Assembly: GCA_905250075.1 (NCBI GenBank)
Contig: CAJNOP010000383.1
Coordinates: 62,001 to 126,000 of the forward strand
DNA: 64,000 nucleotides
Direction of reading: 5' to 3'
Source of the DNA: Rotaria sp. Silwood1
Taxonomy: Eukaryota; Rotifera; Eurotatoria; Philodinida; Philodinidae
The first letter of the stretch is position 1, and each line of letters opens with the position of its first letter. Of the stretch, positions 1 through 11,362 are shown piece after piece. The notes below the pieces were generated by a model, which ran no database searches, was not told where the DNA came from, and was given only the letters and a program-made list of their open reading frames with translations. The position numbers were made by a program, and so were the translations under genes.

Positions 1-110
1 TTCTTTATAAAATCTAGCATAACTAAGTCTATCCCATTAGGGTCTAGTAAACGGAAGTCAGCCTGTTAATAACCGTTTAACACATTTTTTTCAAAACTGC
101 ACAATAGCTT

Positions 111-174
111 GGGATGTGGGTGTGGGTGTTCCTCTTCTCATTGACCCACACCCATACCCGCACCCACACCCAAC
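111..174. repeat. telomere-like TGTGGG/CCCACA hairpin 1
   Basis: G-rich TGTGGG-type units are followed by a pyrimidine-rich spacer (ttcctcttctcattga) and then by CCCACA-type units, so the segment can fold into a hairpin. It is the first of about ten such elements in the window, all with the same G-then-C order. Confidence 0.85.
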
Positions 175-176
175 CA

Positions 177-424
177 TCGAATTTAGAGAAATTGCGCATT
201 ATCTACGCCATCAATGTCCATTACTGAAAATATTAGTTTTACGTATTTATAGGCAAGGACATATGCGTTATTCTTCTTCTATAGGTAATTTTAAGCAGAT
301 CACTGAGATGCATTCTCTTTTCAATTCTATCGACAAATGTGATTCACGTCTAATGATTAGTTCGCATGGTTTTATTCAGCATCATGTTTATAGGCGTCAA
401 TATGCTCGTTCTTCGTTTAGATAA
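177..424 (+). CDS. possible coding fragment after the hairpin
   Basis: An open frame of about 80 codons runs on from the telomere-like hairpin to a stop at 422-424. Its composition looks more protein-like than most frames here (a stretch LRHQCPLLKILVLRIY resembles a leucine-rich helix or strand), but it has no convincing start of its own and I do not recognise a family. It could be the 3' part of a gene cut by the hairpin insertion, or chance. No function is proposed. Confidence 0.2.
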
Positions 425-429
425 TCCCA

Positions 430-1810
430 TAGAAATGGTAAATCTATATTTAGATTATTCGTTTTTTGACTATTTCATTTTACATGTCATTCGTATGTAT
501 TCTTTTTTGATTCTATTAAAATAAAATTGAAAAATCAAAGAGAAAATGATTAAGATAGTAACTATCACATAACAAGATATATTTGATAGTTTATCAACCT
601 AAGTTAAAGGATCTTTAAATTCATCAATTCATTGAAGACAATCCGCTCATGAAAAATTAGAACTTCATCGATCTATTCAATGATTATCAATAAGTATGCT
701 TATCACTTGAATGAATTTTATTTCGAACTGAATATATATTTTAATACCATTAAAGATAATCTTTCGTGGCAGTCAAATGATGATTATTTATCTTATCTTT
801 TCAGATCTCTTTTTTAAACAGATTTCAAATGTCCAATAGTTAGATCAATATTTTTAACTGAATAATGATGATGTCTAATTCTTTTTAGACAAGAATATGT
901 CGTTTTTCGCTTATCAAAAATCTGAACAAATGAAAATCATTAAAAATTTACCTCATTTTCCTTCTGCATGATGAAAAACGATCAGAATGTAAATACACAC
1001 TCTAATGACTATCATTCCGTAGAAATGTATTGTTCTTCTTCTTTACATCATTTGGTAGATACTAGATGAGAAAGAGTAAGAAGAGAGAGAAAAACAGTGA
1101 GTTTTAGATGCATGTATTTGATTTGCACAAATGAGTTAAATGAAATGACAATAACAATTATCTTTTATTTATATATAAACCATCACGAATTAAAAATAAG
1201 AAAAAAAAAATTGTTATTTTTCAACAGCCATCGCATAAGCATTTTTTAAGAGTAGCATCTTTGTTATAGAATCAATAAAAAATTGAACATCATCAATAGA
1301 TTAAGCCAACTGAAGATCAAATAGTTATTGAAAAATCTTACTAAATACAATTTTCATTTGAGTTCAGAGTTAAACAATACGAATGAATTGTTCTCGATCG
1401 TAACTGTTAGAAAATATTGAAAATGATTTCATAAACAAATGAATTGTGTCACATTTGGATAACATAATCAAATAAAACCTCGGAAAATCAATTTTCTCTC
1501 ATATAAAACAATTTTTATTAAGTATTTCATTCTTCATTTTAGCTAAAATATCTAAATCGACGAACTGAAGTCAAAATTTATTTGTTATTTCTGTTAAATC
1601 AATTTTGTATAATCAACATTTTCTCAGATCATTTTCAATAATATAACATATCTAAACAAATTAATCTTAACTAAATAAGAAAATATTTCTCTTGAAATTC
1701 TTTTTTTTTTAAAAAAAACCTGTTCGATGATGAATCGACTGAATATATGAAATTGTGATGTTTGACGTTTTTTATTAGAAATAAAACGATTAATAGAATC
1801 TAATTATTTT
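430..1810. other. AT-rich intergenic stretch
   Basis: No long open frame, RNA gene or clear repeat is visible. The sequence is very A+T-rich with short homopolymer runs. Confidence 0.5.
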
Positions 1811-1814
1811 TTTT

Positions 1815-1990
1815 ATGAACTATCATAATAATAAAATCTCGATAAGAACTGTTTCTGTATAAAACTTGACTAACGAATGGGTGAAGCAGATTATATGGCT
1901 ACGCTTTACCATACGATGCAGTATGAAAAGCTCTACAATTTATAAAGAACAGTTTATTTTATAAATGAAATAGAAAAAAAAAGAATTTCT
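1815..1990. mobile_element. partial copy of the foldback element at 5.5-6.1 kb
   Basis: This stretch shares blocks with one arm of the foldback at 5500-6120: an ATAATAATAAAAT block, a (c)aagaactgttt block, then gcagyrtgaaaagctctac and tttataaagaaca. It appears to be a solo or decayed copy of one arm. The region between it and the gene at 2941 (about 950 bp) shows nothing recognisable. Confidence 0.55.
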
Positions 1991-2940
1991 CGTTCGTGCA
2001 AAGCGCGAACATTCAACTAGCCAAATTTGTTTTTGTAATTATTATTGGCTATTATGCTTTACTTGTTCTATACTATCTGCCCTATATATTGTGACCTCTT
2101 CACCTCGTACTGACCTTTTGTCTCTATGTTTTCTCATATCTGATCGCTTTCCTTCTACTATATAAGACATGTTCAAAAAAGAAAAGGGAGACATCGACAG
2201 TTGATATTCTCCATGTATTAAACCTCGAATCTGAATTGTTAGTCAATCAGAAAACAATTTTTGAATTGTCCAATTTGTAATAAAATCTGAGAAAATAAAT
2301 ATTTGGGTGATTGACATCCAATGAAATAATGCAGACTGCACTTTTCCGAGATTTTCTTTTCACTTTATCCATTTGTTTACAAGGATAATCGTTCGGCTTG
2401 TACTGTTGGCTAGTACCTAAAATCAAACGAACGAATCGTGATCTGTTATCTCTGTTTGAATATTTTAAAATTCGTTCATTAGATTTTTCTCGAAAAGCGA
2501 TATCTAAAAGTGAATATTGTCGTTAAGTTGAAATTTTTTTCTGCATGTCGTATAATGATGGAAGAGAACTTTTAACATTTATTCTGTTTAGATTATCTTA
2601 TTATTTGAAAAATGACTAAGAATGTTTAAAATAGAAACATTTTATCGATCACACACAATTTCTATTCAGAGCAGAATTCAATCAAGATTATTAATTTTCA
2701 ATATAATAACGATTCGAAATCATTACTATAATCTTCAAAAAATTGTTAAACATTTATGAAAAAAGATTGAAATGGTTTTCTTCTAACAAAAGAATAACCA
2801 AAATTTGAATCTTTTTATATTCAGTATAAAATTTGTACAAGATCATCGTACACAAGTCTAATGAATTTGAAACAAATTATTGATTGAGATTTCTTGAGTG
2901 AGAAAAGAATTATTATTGATGAATAGAAATAATAAGTTGA

Positions 2941-3717
2941 CTAGATTTGTTGTTGTTCCATGATGTTTTCTCGATGGGCTTCCAACCATTCGTTGTATTC
3001 ATTTTCCAATTGAGGATCAGCATTAATTTCTGATAGATGACAAGGAGGTGACGGCGACGGTCGTTGAGTATCAATTATAATTAGCGGACTAGATGTCAAA
3101 TGATGAGAAGAAGGTGTAAGAAAACGAACTCGTTGATTATCCATCAATATTGTTCGAAGTTGTACATGTTGTCCATTGCATTGATACCAATTACAAGGCA
3201 TAAACAATGTCGTCAGGATTGGAATGAAACAAATAAAAACGAGTTTTTTGCAGTCGTAACACCAATATCGATTGATGAAATAGACAAGTGCTGTTGCAAA
3301 AAGCTCTACGGCGTACACTGCATGAACGACTGTACGAAACGCGCGTTCAAAATTTGACAGATCTCGAGTTATTGTTATCAAATTGAATATAAGAAGAGTA
3401 ATGGCGAGAGCGAACGCTAAAATGAAGAAGCAGACGGGTAGTGTATCGTACACTTTGAAACACACGATTCGGTTATTTTGATATTGGTGTTGCTGATACG
3501 AACACTCGGCGAAGAGCTGTGACCATGTGTGACGTCGTTGTGCTTGCTGATTGTCAGCATCAAACGGTGCTGGAGGAGGTGATTTGTTTAAATGAGGTGG
3601 AGATCGTCCAACAATGTAAAAGAATGGAATCAGATCGATGAATGAGAGAATGGCAGCCAGATAAATGCAACTCGGTGCTCCTCCTTCGTTCGATGGTTCT
3701 CTGACTCCAGCGTACAT
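2941..3717 (-). CDS. orphan multi-pass membrane protein, 258 aa
   Basis: This is a single-exon open frame starting at the ATG at 3717 and ending in TAG. Four strongly hydrophobic stretches are visible: about residues 17-37, 95-119, 130-150 and 160-175. They are separated by a proline-rich hydrophilic loop (SPPPAPF, around residue 47) and followed by a long hydrophilic, acidic, glutamine-ended tail (LENEYNEWLEAHRENIMEQQQI). This suggests a four-pass membrane protein with a cytoplasmic tail. No family motif is recognised, so no function is proposed. The higher G+C of the stretch compared with its flanks and the regular hydrophobic pattern support real coding. A short opposite-strand frame (3100-3357) is a shadow. 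Confidence 0.7.
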   Translation of the reverse strand: MYAGVREPSNEGGAPSCIYLAAILSFIDLIPFFYIVGRSPPHLNKSPPPAPFDADNQQAQRRHTWSQLFAECSYQQHQYQNNRIVCFKVYDTLPVCFFILAFALAITLLIFNLITITRDLSNFERAFRTVVHAVYAVELFATALVYFINRYWCYDCKKLVFICFIPILTTLFMPCNWYQCNGQHVQLRTILMDNQRVRFLTPSSHHLTSSPLIIIDTQRPSPSPPCHLSEINADPQLENEYNEWLEAHRENIMEQQQI

Positions 3718-3720
3718 AAC

Positions 3721-4865
3721 TTACAGAAATAAAAAGCAATTTACTGTTTATCGATTGTTTATTACGATGACAATTGGTCGATGAACAGAAACCAATGCGA
3801 ATGAAGTGTAGAACATCTATCTATCGTATATAGAACGGTTAGATAGGTTACACACACTTTTGTATATATCTTATTCTTTTCTATTCAAACCAATCAGATT
3901 CTATTTCATATTTAACTCTTTTCCAGTATTCAGCTTTCGCTGACAACGTGATATTTTTTGTATTTACATTTCTTTTATTGCGAAAATTTAATCAGATATT
4001 AACTCAAAATATATTTTAATAATAAAGTTACCTTTATAGGACTTTTGCTTTTTTGAATTATTTTTAGAGAAATCTTACAAGAAAAGGTTCGTAAAATTTA
4101 GGCCGACGTTTTTTTTTTTATTAATGATATGTTGATTTAAAGAGTAATTAATATAAATATTATTTTAAGTTTTTTAATGATTTTTTTTTCGATACATCTA
4201 ATTTTTATTTTTCAGAAATTTTCTTGTTTTTTTTTATTATGATAAAGAGAAGGGTGTGATAACCTGTAGTAGTCATGGAATCAAGTTGTTAAATGAAAAA
4301 GGAAATAAATATTTTATGCGATTTTTTGAAGCAGAAGGGATTTTCCAAGAGAAACTTTTCATGGTATAGTTTTAGTGACAAGTAAAAGAAGGGAAAAAAG
4401 AACATAAAGAACTAGATAGATATGATATATTGTTTGCATAAAGAAGTTGAATAAGTGTTTGAAATTACACAACAAAACGAAGATCATTTATATGATTTAT
4501 TAGAGATGCTTCGCTAAGTTTTCACAATATTTGCTCATCATTTTTTTAAGGTTGGATTTATACTCATCGCAGCATCCATTGTTGCATTAATGGTATTTTT
4601 AACGAGTCCTGGAAAACAAATTTTATGGGCGGCTTCAGCATAATTTTGAATAGCAGAGTTAAAAACCATGTCTCATTATAAATTCAATAACTGCCATCTC
4701 AACAACCTTTCTTACAGTAGTTTCATCTAAATTGTGTACATAGTAGAAAGAGTAGTAATTTTGGTACAACAAGTTGGTTTTTGTACTGCATTTTACTATT
4801 CCAAGAACTGGTGTATAAATCTCATCATTAAATACGTTGCGCTTCTTCTGAAGCTGGTCTCATTA
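3721..4865. other. intergenic stretch without recognisable genes
   Basis: The sequence is A+T-rich with poly-T runs. I see no coding frame with family resemblance and no RNA gene. Confidence 0.5.
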
Positions 4866-4879
4866 CCGTTACCGCTAAT

Positions 4880-5349
4880 TACAGGGTGGTCCATAAATAA
4901 CCCGGCGATAAGAAATTTAAATATCTCTGCCAGATGTCAACCAAACGATTTCAAATTTTTACCATTGATAGAAGCTTGTTCAAAGTTTATAGCTATAAAG
5001 AAATACCTAAAGAAATCCTTTGTTAAGTATTACTATTGATTTCAACAAAAAAAAATTACTTTTTCATAAATAGGAAAAAACCAGCACACTAAGAGGGGAA
5101 TATGTCACTTTCCTGAACAAAAACTTGAATATTTCCATTCCGGTTCCAGCAAATGAACTGATTTTTATGCTACTGATAGAAACATGTCTACGCTTTATAT
5201 TCATAAAGACAGGATTAGAGAAACTGTTTTGAAGTATATTGTTTGTTTCCCTATCCATGAAAAAGTAAATTTTTTTTTTGTTGAAATCAATAGTGATACT
5301 TAACAAAGGATTTCTCTAGGTATTTCTTTATAACTATAAACTTTGAACA
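4880..5349. mobile_element. inverted-repeat (MITE-like) element
   Basis: A roughly 85-bp arm at about 4979-5066 is repeated inverted at about 5258-5349; both carry taaagaaatacct, aatcctttgttaagta and gatttcaacaaaaaaaa in matching order. To the left, at 4884, the sequence agggtggtccataaataacc resembles a Tc1/mariner-type terminus. The ORF frames inside are not genes. The element ends directly beside the telomere-like array at 5352. Confidence 0.7.
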
Positions 5350-5351
5350 GG

Positions 5352-5498
5352 ATGGGGTGTGGATGAAGTGAAGACTAATAGCCACACCCACCCACCGACA
5401 CCCTACACCCACACCCACACCCACACCCTCATACCCATACTCACACCCACACCCACACACCCACACACCCACACCCGCATCCACACCCACACCCACCC
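5352..5498. repeat. telomere-like hairpin 2 (long C-rich arm)
   Basis: A short G-rich arm (ggatggggtgtggatg) and a purine-rich spacer (aagtgaagactaatag) are followed by about 110 bp of CCCACA-type repeats. It sits exactly between two inverted-repeat elements. Confidence 0.85.
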
Positions 5499-5499
5499 T

Positions 5500-6120
5500 T
5501 TTCATGAACAGATAGAGCGTCTTTTCCTCTATATTTCTATGCTATTTGATCATTATTCAACTAATCTAATAATAATAAAATTTCGAGAAGAACTGTTTTT
5601 GTTGAAAATTAGCTGGTAGCATTACATCATAATGGAAGTAGCACTTTTGAATTCCACTTTATTGTCACTTAATAAGTTGTATTAAAAAAAACCGAAATGC
5701 ACCACAAGATGCAGCGTGAAAAGCTCTACAATTTACTAAAGAACAATTATAAAAGAATGAGATAAAAAACAAATCGAATTCGTCTTTTACCAAAAAAGAA
5801 TTTCGTTTTTGCAACGTCAAAATTTAGTCGCTCAGAATTTTATTCATTTTGAAAACAAAAAGTGCAGCTATAAAATAAACGGTCCTTTATAAATTTTAGA
5901 GCTTTTCACGCTGCATCTTGCGGTACATATTTTTGAAATACAACGTGTTAAGCGATAATAAAGTGGAATGAAAAAGTGCCACACCTATCATGATCTAATG
6001 CTACCAGCTAATTTTCAATAAAAAATAGTTCTTATCAAAATTTTTTATTATTAGATTAGTTGAATAGTGGTCAAATAGCATAGAAAAATAGAGCAAAAGA
6101 TGCTCTATCTGTTCATAGAA
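5500..6120. mobile_element. foldback element with ~250-bp arms
   Basis: Arms at about 5500-5755 and 5875-6120 are inverted copies of one another. Paired blocks include gaacagatagagc / gctctatctgttc, ctaatctaataataa / ttattattagattag, and gcagcgtgaaaagctctaca / its complement near 5900. The loop is about 120 bp. No transposase frame is present, so it would be non-autonomous. A related partial copy lies at 1815-1990. Confidence 0.8.
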
Positions 6121-6124
6121 AAGA

Positions 6125-7085
6125 AAATTTTTTCAAACTTTCTATAAGAAAAAAGTACCGTCGCCACTACTTTTGGATAAACCTAAGTAAATCAATCAGC
6201 ACGATTATGAGAAATGAAAATCTGGAAATTGTTTCTGTTGATATCTGTTTTATTTATTAGAAATTTTGTATTTGTGAAAAAATAAATAAAATTCGACAGT
6301 TTAATAAATTAACAATGAAACAATCTAAGGATGGTCACGCTGTTCACTTTTATAGTAAACCTACGAATAGATCTCAGTCAGACCAAGAATGAGGTTAAAG
6401 ATTTCTATAGGCAAGAGATTTCTGCAAAGTTAGAAACGAAGACTTTTTATCTGGAATTTTGCCTTTGGACATGTTTAATAGTCATGCTAGTTGTCACAAA
6501 AACCCACGTGTCTCTCTCAAAATATTCAACATTCAAGAAAAATAACGATTTACAATAGGAAGACAATAATCAACTCGAATTTCGAGAAAAACATACTGGA
6601 ATGTTGGCTAAACGAGCATCAACACCCACATCATCTTGAAATAATCATGTATATATATAGACATGTAGACAACATCTGCTTAAATACACATTTACGAAAT
6701 TCTTTCAAAGTAGAGAAAACTAAATAAAAAAAATCAAAAATTAATCTGATTCATTTCTTTTTCGTTGAGTATATTCTTGTAAGCGTATATCAATGCATTG
6801 TTCATGACTCACAATAGTAAATGCAATCATAAATTAGAAAACACATATCAAATTACAATGACAGGCCCATTTTGAAAAGTAAAAGAATGATGTTCACGTT
6901 CATAGAATTCTTTATTAAGTCTCCATCACATTTGAATATACCTGTGATAGTCCATGCTTTGAGCACGTCTTATAAGAACTTACAATAGTAATAGCATCAT
7001 TAAACATTCATATAATATAACACTATAATCACGTTTTATAGCTTTGCTCTTCATATCTTTGCAATTACTCTTATTCGACTGTAAT
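6125..7085. other. stretch without a convincing gene
   Basis: Short frames at 6331-6558 and 6491-6727 overlap and show no family resemblance. They are treated as chance. Confidence 0.4.
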
Positions 7086-7089
7086 CAAT

Positions 7090-7622
7090 ATGTCGGAAAA
7101 AATGACAAACGAAAAGAAATATATAATGATACTCCGTTCTGGAGGTACGTGTAGTGTACGTCTAAAGACGAAACATTTTTGTATATCTAATGTTTCAGGT
7201 ATTTGAGCATTATAATAGTCGAAATGAAGGACTTGTAGCTACGACAATCACTTCACAATTGAAAAAGCAATGTCTGTCATGTTTAGATGTTTTCAATCTA
7301 TGGAAAAAGTGAGCTGCTGTAATCCATTTCATATAAAAATATTGTCCAAAGAAACATCATTGAGAAAATCGATAAAATTTTGCTCTTTCGAATGATGTTT
7401 AGAATCAAGATTTAATCTACAAGGCAGCTGTACAGAGCAAGTAGAGTCCAACTTAGTTAAATGGATCAATAATACTCAACGAGATAATTTGATTGATGCA
7501 TACCAAACGACTGTTCAAAATTATCATAGTATATGACTAGTGACTTTATCTAGATATAAAAACATCGCTTACCATAAGAACGAAATTGTCAATTCGTGTA
7601 TGATGAAAGCTCTAATAGAGTA
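7090..7622 (+). pseudogene. possible small split gene or gene remnant
   Basis: Several short protein-like segments lie in order on the plus strand. An ATG at 7090 opens MSEKMTNEKKYIMILRSGG. Then after a plausible acceptor come VFEHYNSRNEGLVATT.. and ..CLDVFNLWKK (7198-7312). After a GTGAGC donor and an AG acceptor comes FNLQGSCTEQVESNLVKWIN.. (to about 7535). Last come YKNIAYHKNEIVNSCMMKALIE and a stop (7556-7622). The codon content looks real, but the reading phases do not all join, which points to a decayed gene or wrong exon borders. I do not recognise the family. Confidence 0.3.
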
Positions 7623-7624
7623 AC

Positions 7625-8990
7625 TATTTTTGTATAATCATAATTCATGTTCGACTACTACTCGTCCTGTAAAGTGTTATATATAAACATTGGTCAAAAA
7701 GCATCGACAGTAAGTGGTGAACAACGTGAGGTTCAGTAACCATTCCCAATAATATGAAATTCGTCAGTGAAAACTAAACATTGCTTTCTGATGTTATTTT
7801 AAGACGATGCACGTTGGAAGCTAGATGTTTATCAATAGTAGAGATGCCATTAAAAAGGAGTAACGGAAAAATACTTTGTAATAATCACAAATACATGATA
7901 TATTATTTTATTGTTTTTTGTACATTATATCTTACAGGTTAACAATATTTTGCTTACATGTATTTCTTGAGAAAAAGTTACAAACAAAATTTGGAACAAG
8001 TTTATTCGTAGATCCATAAAAAGTGATTCAAAATTACTATGAAAACATCTTCATAGATGTTCGAAATACATTGACTGATCAATATGTTTTTTTTTAATGT
8101 AACGTCTTTTATCATAAAATACCTTCTCCTTCTTCTGGAATGTTTCGTCCTATTCGAAATCTTTCATCTTTAAAATATTGAAGATGATTTTCGGTTGAAA
8201 GAAAATAATTCCATATTGTAACTTATTTTCCAGTATGTTGTAGCATTTTTTTAAAGAACTCAGCAATTTTTATTTCGCAGTAGCTTTAAAATTTTATCTT
8301 GACTTATAGTTTCTTTCATTGAAATCTCGAGTATGAAATAGATGTCCACGACTGTACTTAAAGACAAGAAAAAGAAGAATTTCTCTTTTAAGCGAATATC
8401 GAAAAGTGAGTCTAGGAGTCATCAATTCGAATTTTAAAGAAATAAACTCAGCTTGACTTTTGCTATGGTCGAAAAGGATTGGTTGCTTCTTGTTAATGAA
8501 AAAAACCTTATCTTAATCTCATTGAAAATAAAAGACGTTGCTCATTTCTTATTGCATGCGTCCATCTGTGGCTATACATAGAATTTCACATTATTGACTA
8601 ATTTCAATAGACTCTCTCATATTTATTGAGTTTTCTAATAATAAAACTGTCAAAACAATTCATTTTCAACTTCTCAACTTTTTGAAATTGTCATCTTACA
8701 ATTAAACATTTTACACTCAACAGAAATCCGAATTAGCCAAAAAAGTATATTATCAATTCAAAAATGTCTCATTTTCAGCTATGATACTAAGTTCAAAGGT
8801 GAGATCATGTGACTGAGAAAGAGATTGAAGTGAATGTGAAAGAAAACCAAATGAATAATATCGAAGTACAATTGATTGTAAGTTCAAACGATTTGTTTGA
8901 AGTGACATGAAGGTTTAACCAACTGATAGAATTCATTGATGATCTAGCGCTTTATATATATATGTATTTTCAGAAACAAAAATGACATTT
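7625..8990. other. intergenic stretch, nothing recognised
   Basis: A+T-rich sequence without long open frames, RNA genes or clear repeats. Confidence 0.45.
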
Positions 8991-8993
8991 AAG

Positions 8994-9150
8994 CAGGGGC
9001 GGCGCGAGCGGGGGTAGGGGGTACTACCCCTGATTTTGAAAATTTTCGTTTTTTTTGCTCAACGATTACCTTAAAACTTGATTTTTTTCACATTTTCTCC
9101 CACTTTTCGAAGGTACTCCCCCCTGCTTTGACCTCTTCACGCCGTCCCTG
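8994..9150. mobile_element. hAT-type MITE with 8-bp target duplication
   Basis: The element begins CAGGGGCGGCGCGAG and ends with the imperfect complement CTTCACGCCGTCCCTG, about 157 bp in all. It is flanked by a perfect 8-bp direct repeat catttaag (8986-8993 and 9151-9158). CAGGG-type ends with an 8-bp duplication are typical of hAT transposons. The inside has no transposase, so it is a non-autonomous copy, and the intact target duplication suggests a fairly recent insertion. Its G+C content is far above the flanks. Confidence 0.9.
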
Positions 9151-9159
9151 CATTTAAGT

Positions 9160-10745
9160 GACGAAGAAAATAAATGAAAACGTATAGCATGTACCTTCAA
9201 ATGTATAAACAGCATGATAGGAAGTTGAATTGAAAACGTTAAATGTGACAAGAGAAGAGTTGAATAAGCATGCATTGAAAATCAAATCAAAAGAAAAACG
9301 TTTAATATGAATTCAAGAAAAATAACGAAGATTGATAAATGTGATGCTACTAAACACAAACCGTTATCAATATATTTGTAGTTGAATTTTGATTTCATCC
9401 AAATAAAACTGTAATTCCAATTTTGATGATAATACATACATATATGTACCCGTTAGTTAATCACTAAAAATGTAGATAATATATGTTATTTACATGATAA
9501 GAACAAGTTTCGAAATGGATACTCAAATTTCAACATACTCAGTTCTAGCAATATTTATCTTATTTTTTCTGTATAACTTTCATTTACTGCTCAATATAAT
9601 TATTAACAATCGTAATTGAGAAACCTATTATTTGTCGAATTTTCAACTAGATTAGGTGGATTATGGAAGTGAGTGTGAATAAAAGAGAAAAGAACTCTCA
9701 CACTCACATACTAGTATATAGATGATACGATATGTATATGAAAGTAAGAAAATTTGAAAAATATAAAAGAACAGCTCGTGTAAAAATAACTCGAAACTAA
9801 CAAAAATCAACTTTGAAATTAAGTAGTGAGCTTCTAAAATCTTTTCATTCCCTTAATTGTATCACTAGGAAAACAATATCAAAGAAAAGAAATTTCTGTT
9901 CTTTTTTTTTTTTTGTACAAAGTAACATGATCGCTCAATGGTGATTCCTTTAGACTATTTCTAATGAAATCGAAACTTTCATTAAAAAAGCAACGAATTT
10001 AATTCTTTGGATAGATTATTCATTCACAAAATAAGAAATATATTGTTTATGACAAAGAATAAAATCATCAACAATTGTTACATTTATACAATCATCATGA
10101 ATAATTATGATTCTTCATGTTTAATTTAAAATTTATACAGAAGAAATTTTATGCATTCCTGTTCCTTTTTTGTTTTTTAATAGAATGTTCTTGAACTTGA
10201 AAAATAAATTTTTTAATCATAAATCTTCTAATTTAGAGTAGTTATATATTGAAGAGAAAATCGTTTTATTCGTCTTCGTACGTAAGGATTATTATTTTGA
10301 TTATGATTGAAATAGTATTATAAATTGATTTCGTTTAATTTTATTCAAGATATGAAGTTCATTTCACGAAGACTGTCTTAAAATCAATGAATTCAAATTT
10401 TAATTCACAAAAAGTTTTTTTTGCTTCTGTAGGGGTGAATGCATTGTGTTAAATGTATGTTCAATAAAATATTAAAATTTTCTGAAGTTCGCAAAGATTT
10501 ATTAATCAACATCTTGAACGCCAAACCACACGAAAAGTCGTAATCGAACAAATTACTGATATATTTAATATTAAATTAAATCTCAAGGTTTTTTGTTTTT
10601 ATTAAACATAATCCTAAATTTCAAATAGTATTATTTCTCACTCATTTATTTTTATAATAGACTAGAGACCTGCAGGGTATGACTTTTTCGTACCCTATAC
10701 ACTACCCTGCGGCAATTTTGATACCCTGGCCCTATCCTACTCTAC
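9160..10745. other. intergenic stretch with a weak GTGAG hairpin
   Basis: No gene is recognised. At 9666-9711 a short hairpin gtgagtgtga..tcacactcac with a purine spacer resembles a degenerate member of the telomere-like hairpin family. Confidence 0.4.
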
Positions 10746-10746
10746 G

Positions 10747-10850
10747 GTGTGGGTATGAGTGTGGGGTATGGGTGGGTGTGCAGGTGTGGGTGTGGGTGTG
10801 ACTGTTGGTGAAGAGATGACCCACACCCACACCCCACACCTACACCCACA
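10747..10850. repeat. telomere-like hairpin 3
   Basis: About 50 bp of TGTGGG-type repeats, then a spacer containing tgttggtgaagagatga, then about 35 bp of CCCACA-type repeats. Confidence 0.85.
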
Positions 10851-11362
10851 TCCTCGAAATTCAAGTGCATACTAGTATTACTTTTCGATTAGTTTAACAG
10901 ATAGATAGACACATACACAAGCACTTGTATGTGAATGATTGTCTCTTTCAGACAATGGTATAATTAATTTTCGTAATAACTAATAAAATTGAGCGCAAAA
11001 CAAGAATTAATGTATTATATAAATTGTGACATTTGGATAGAACAAGTGAAACACAATACTTTTCTTATAATATCTTGATTCTCAATTGATCTTCTTATTC
11101 GTGTTCTTGATAATTAGTAAAAAACTAATGAAGATATTTGAGAAACATTGTCATGATAATATTTATTCATACACGACAATTCGTTTATGCACTATGAATA
11201 ACTATAATAGAACAGTACAAAAAAAACAACAGAAATATCTGAATCATGTAGAGAAAGATACAAATGAAAAATTAAAAACCTAAGAAAACTGCTCATCATT
11301 CACGTGTTTAGAGTACTGATAGAATTCAGTTGACAATTCAATCATATCATCTTCTATGAATG

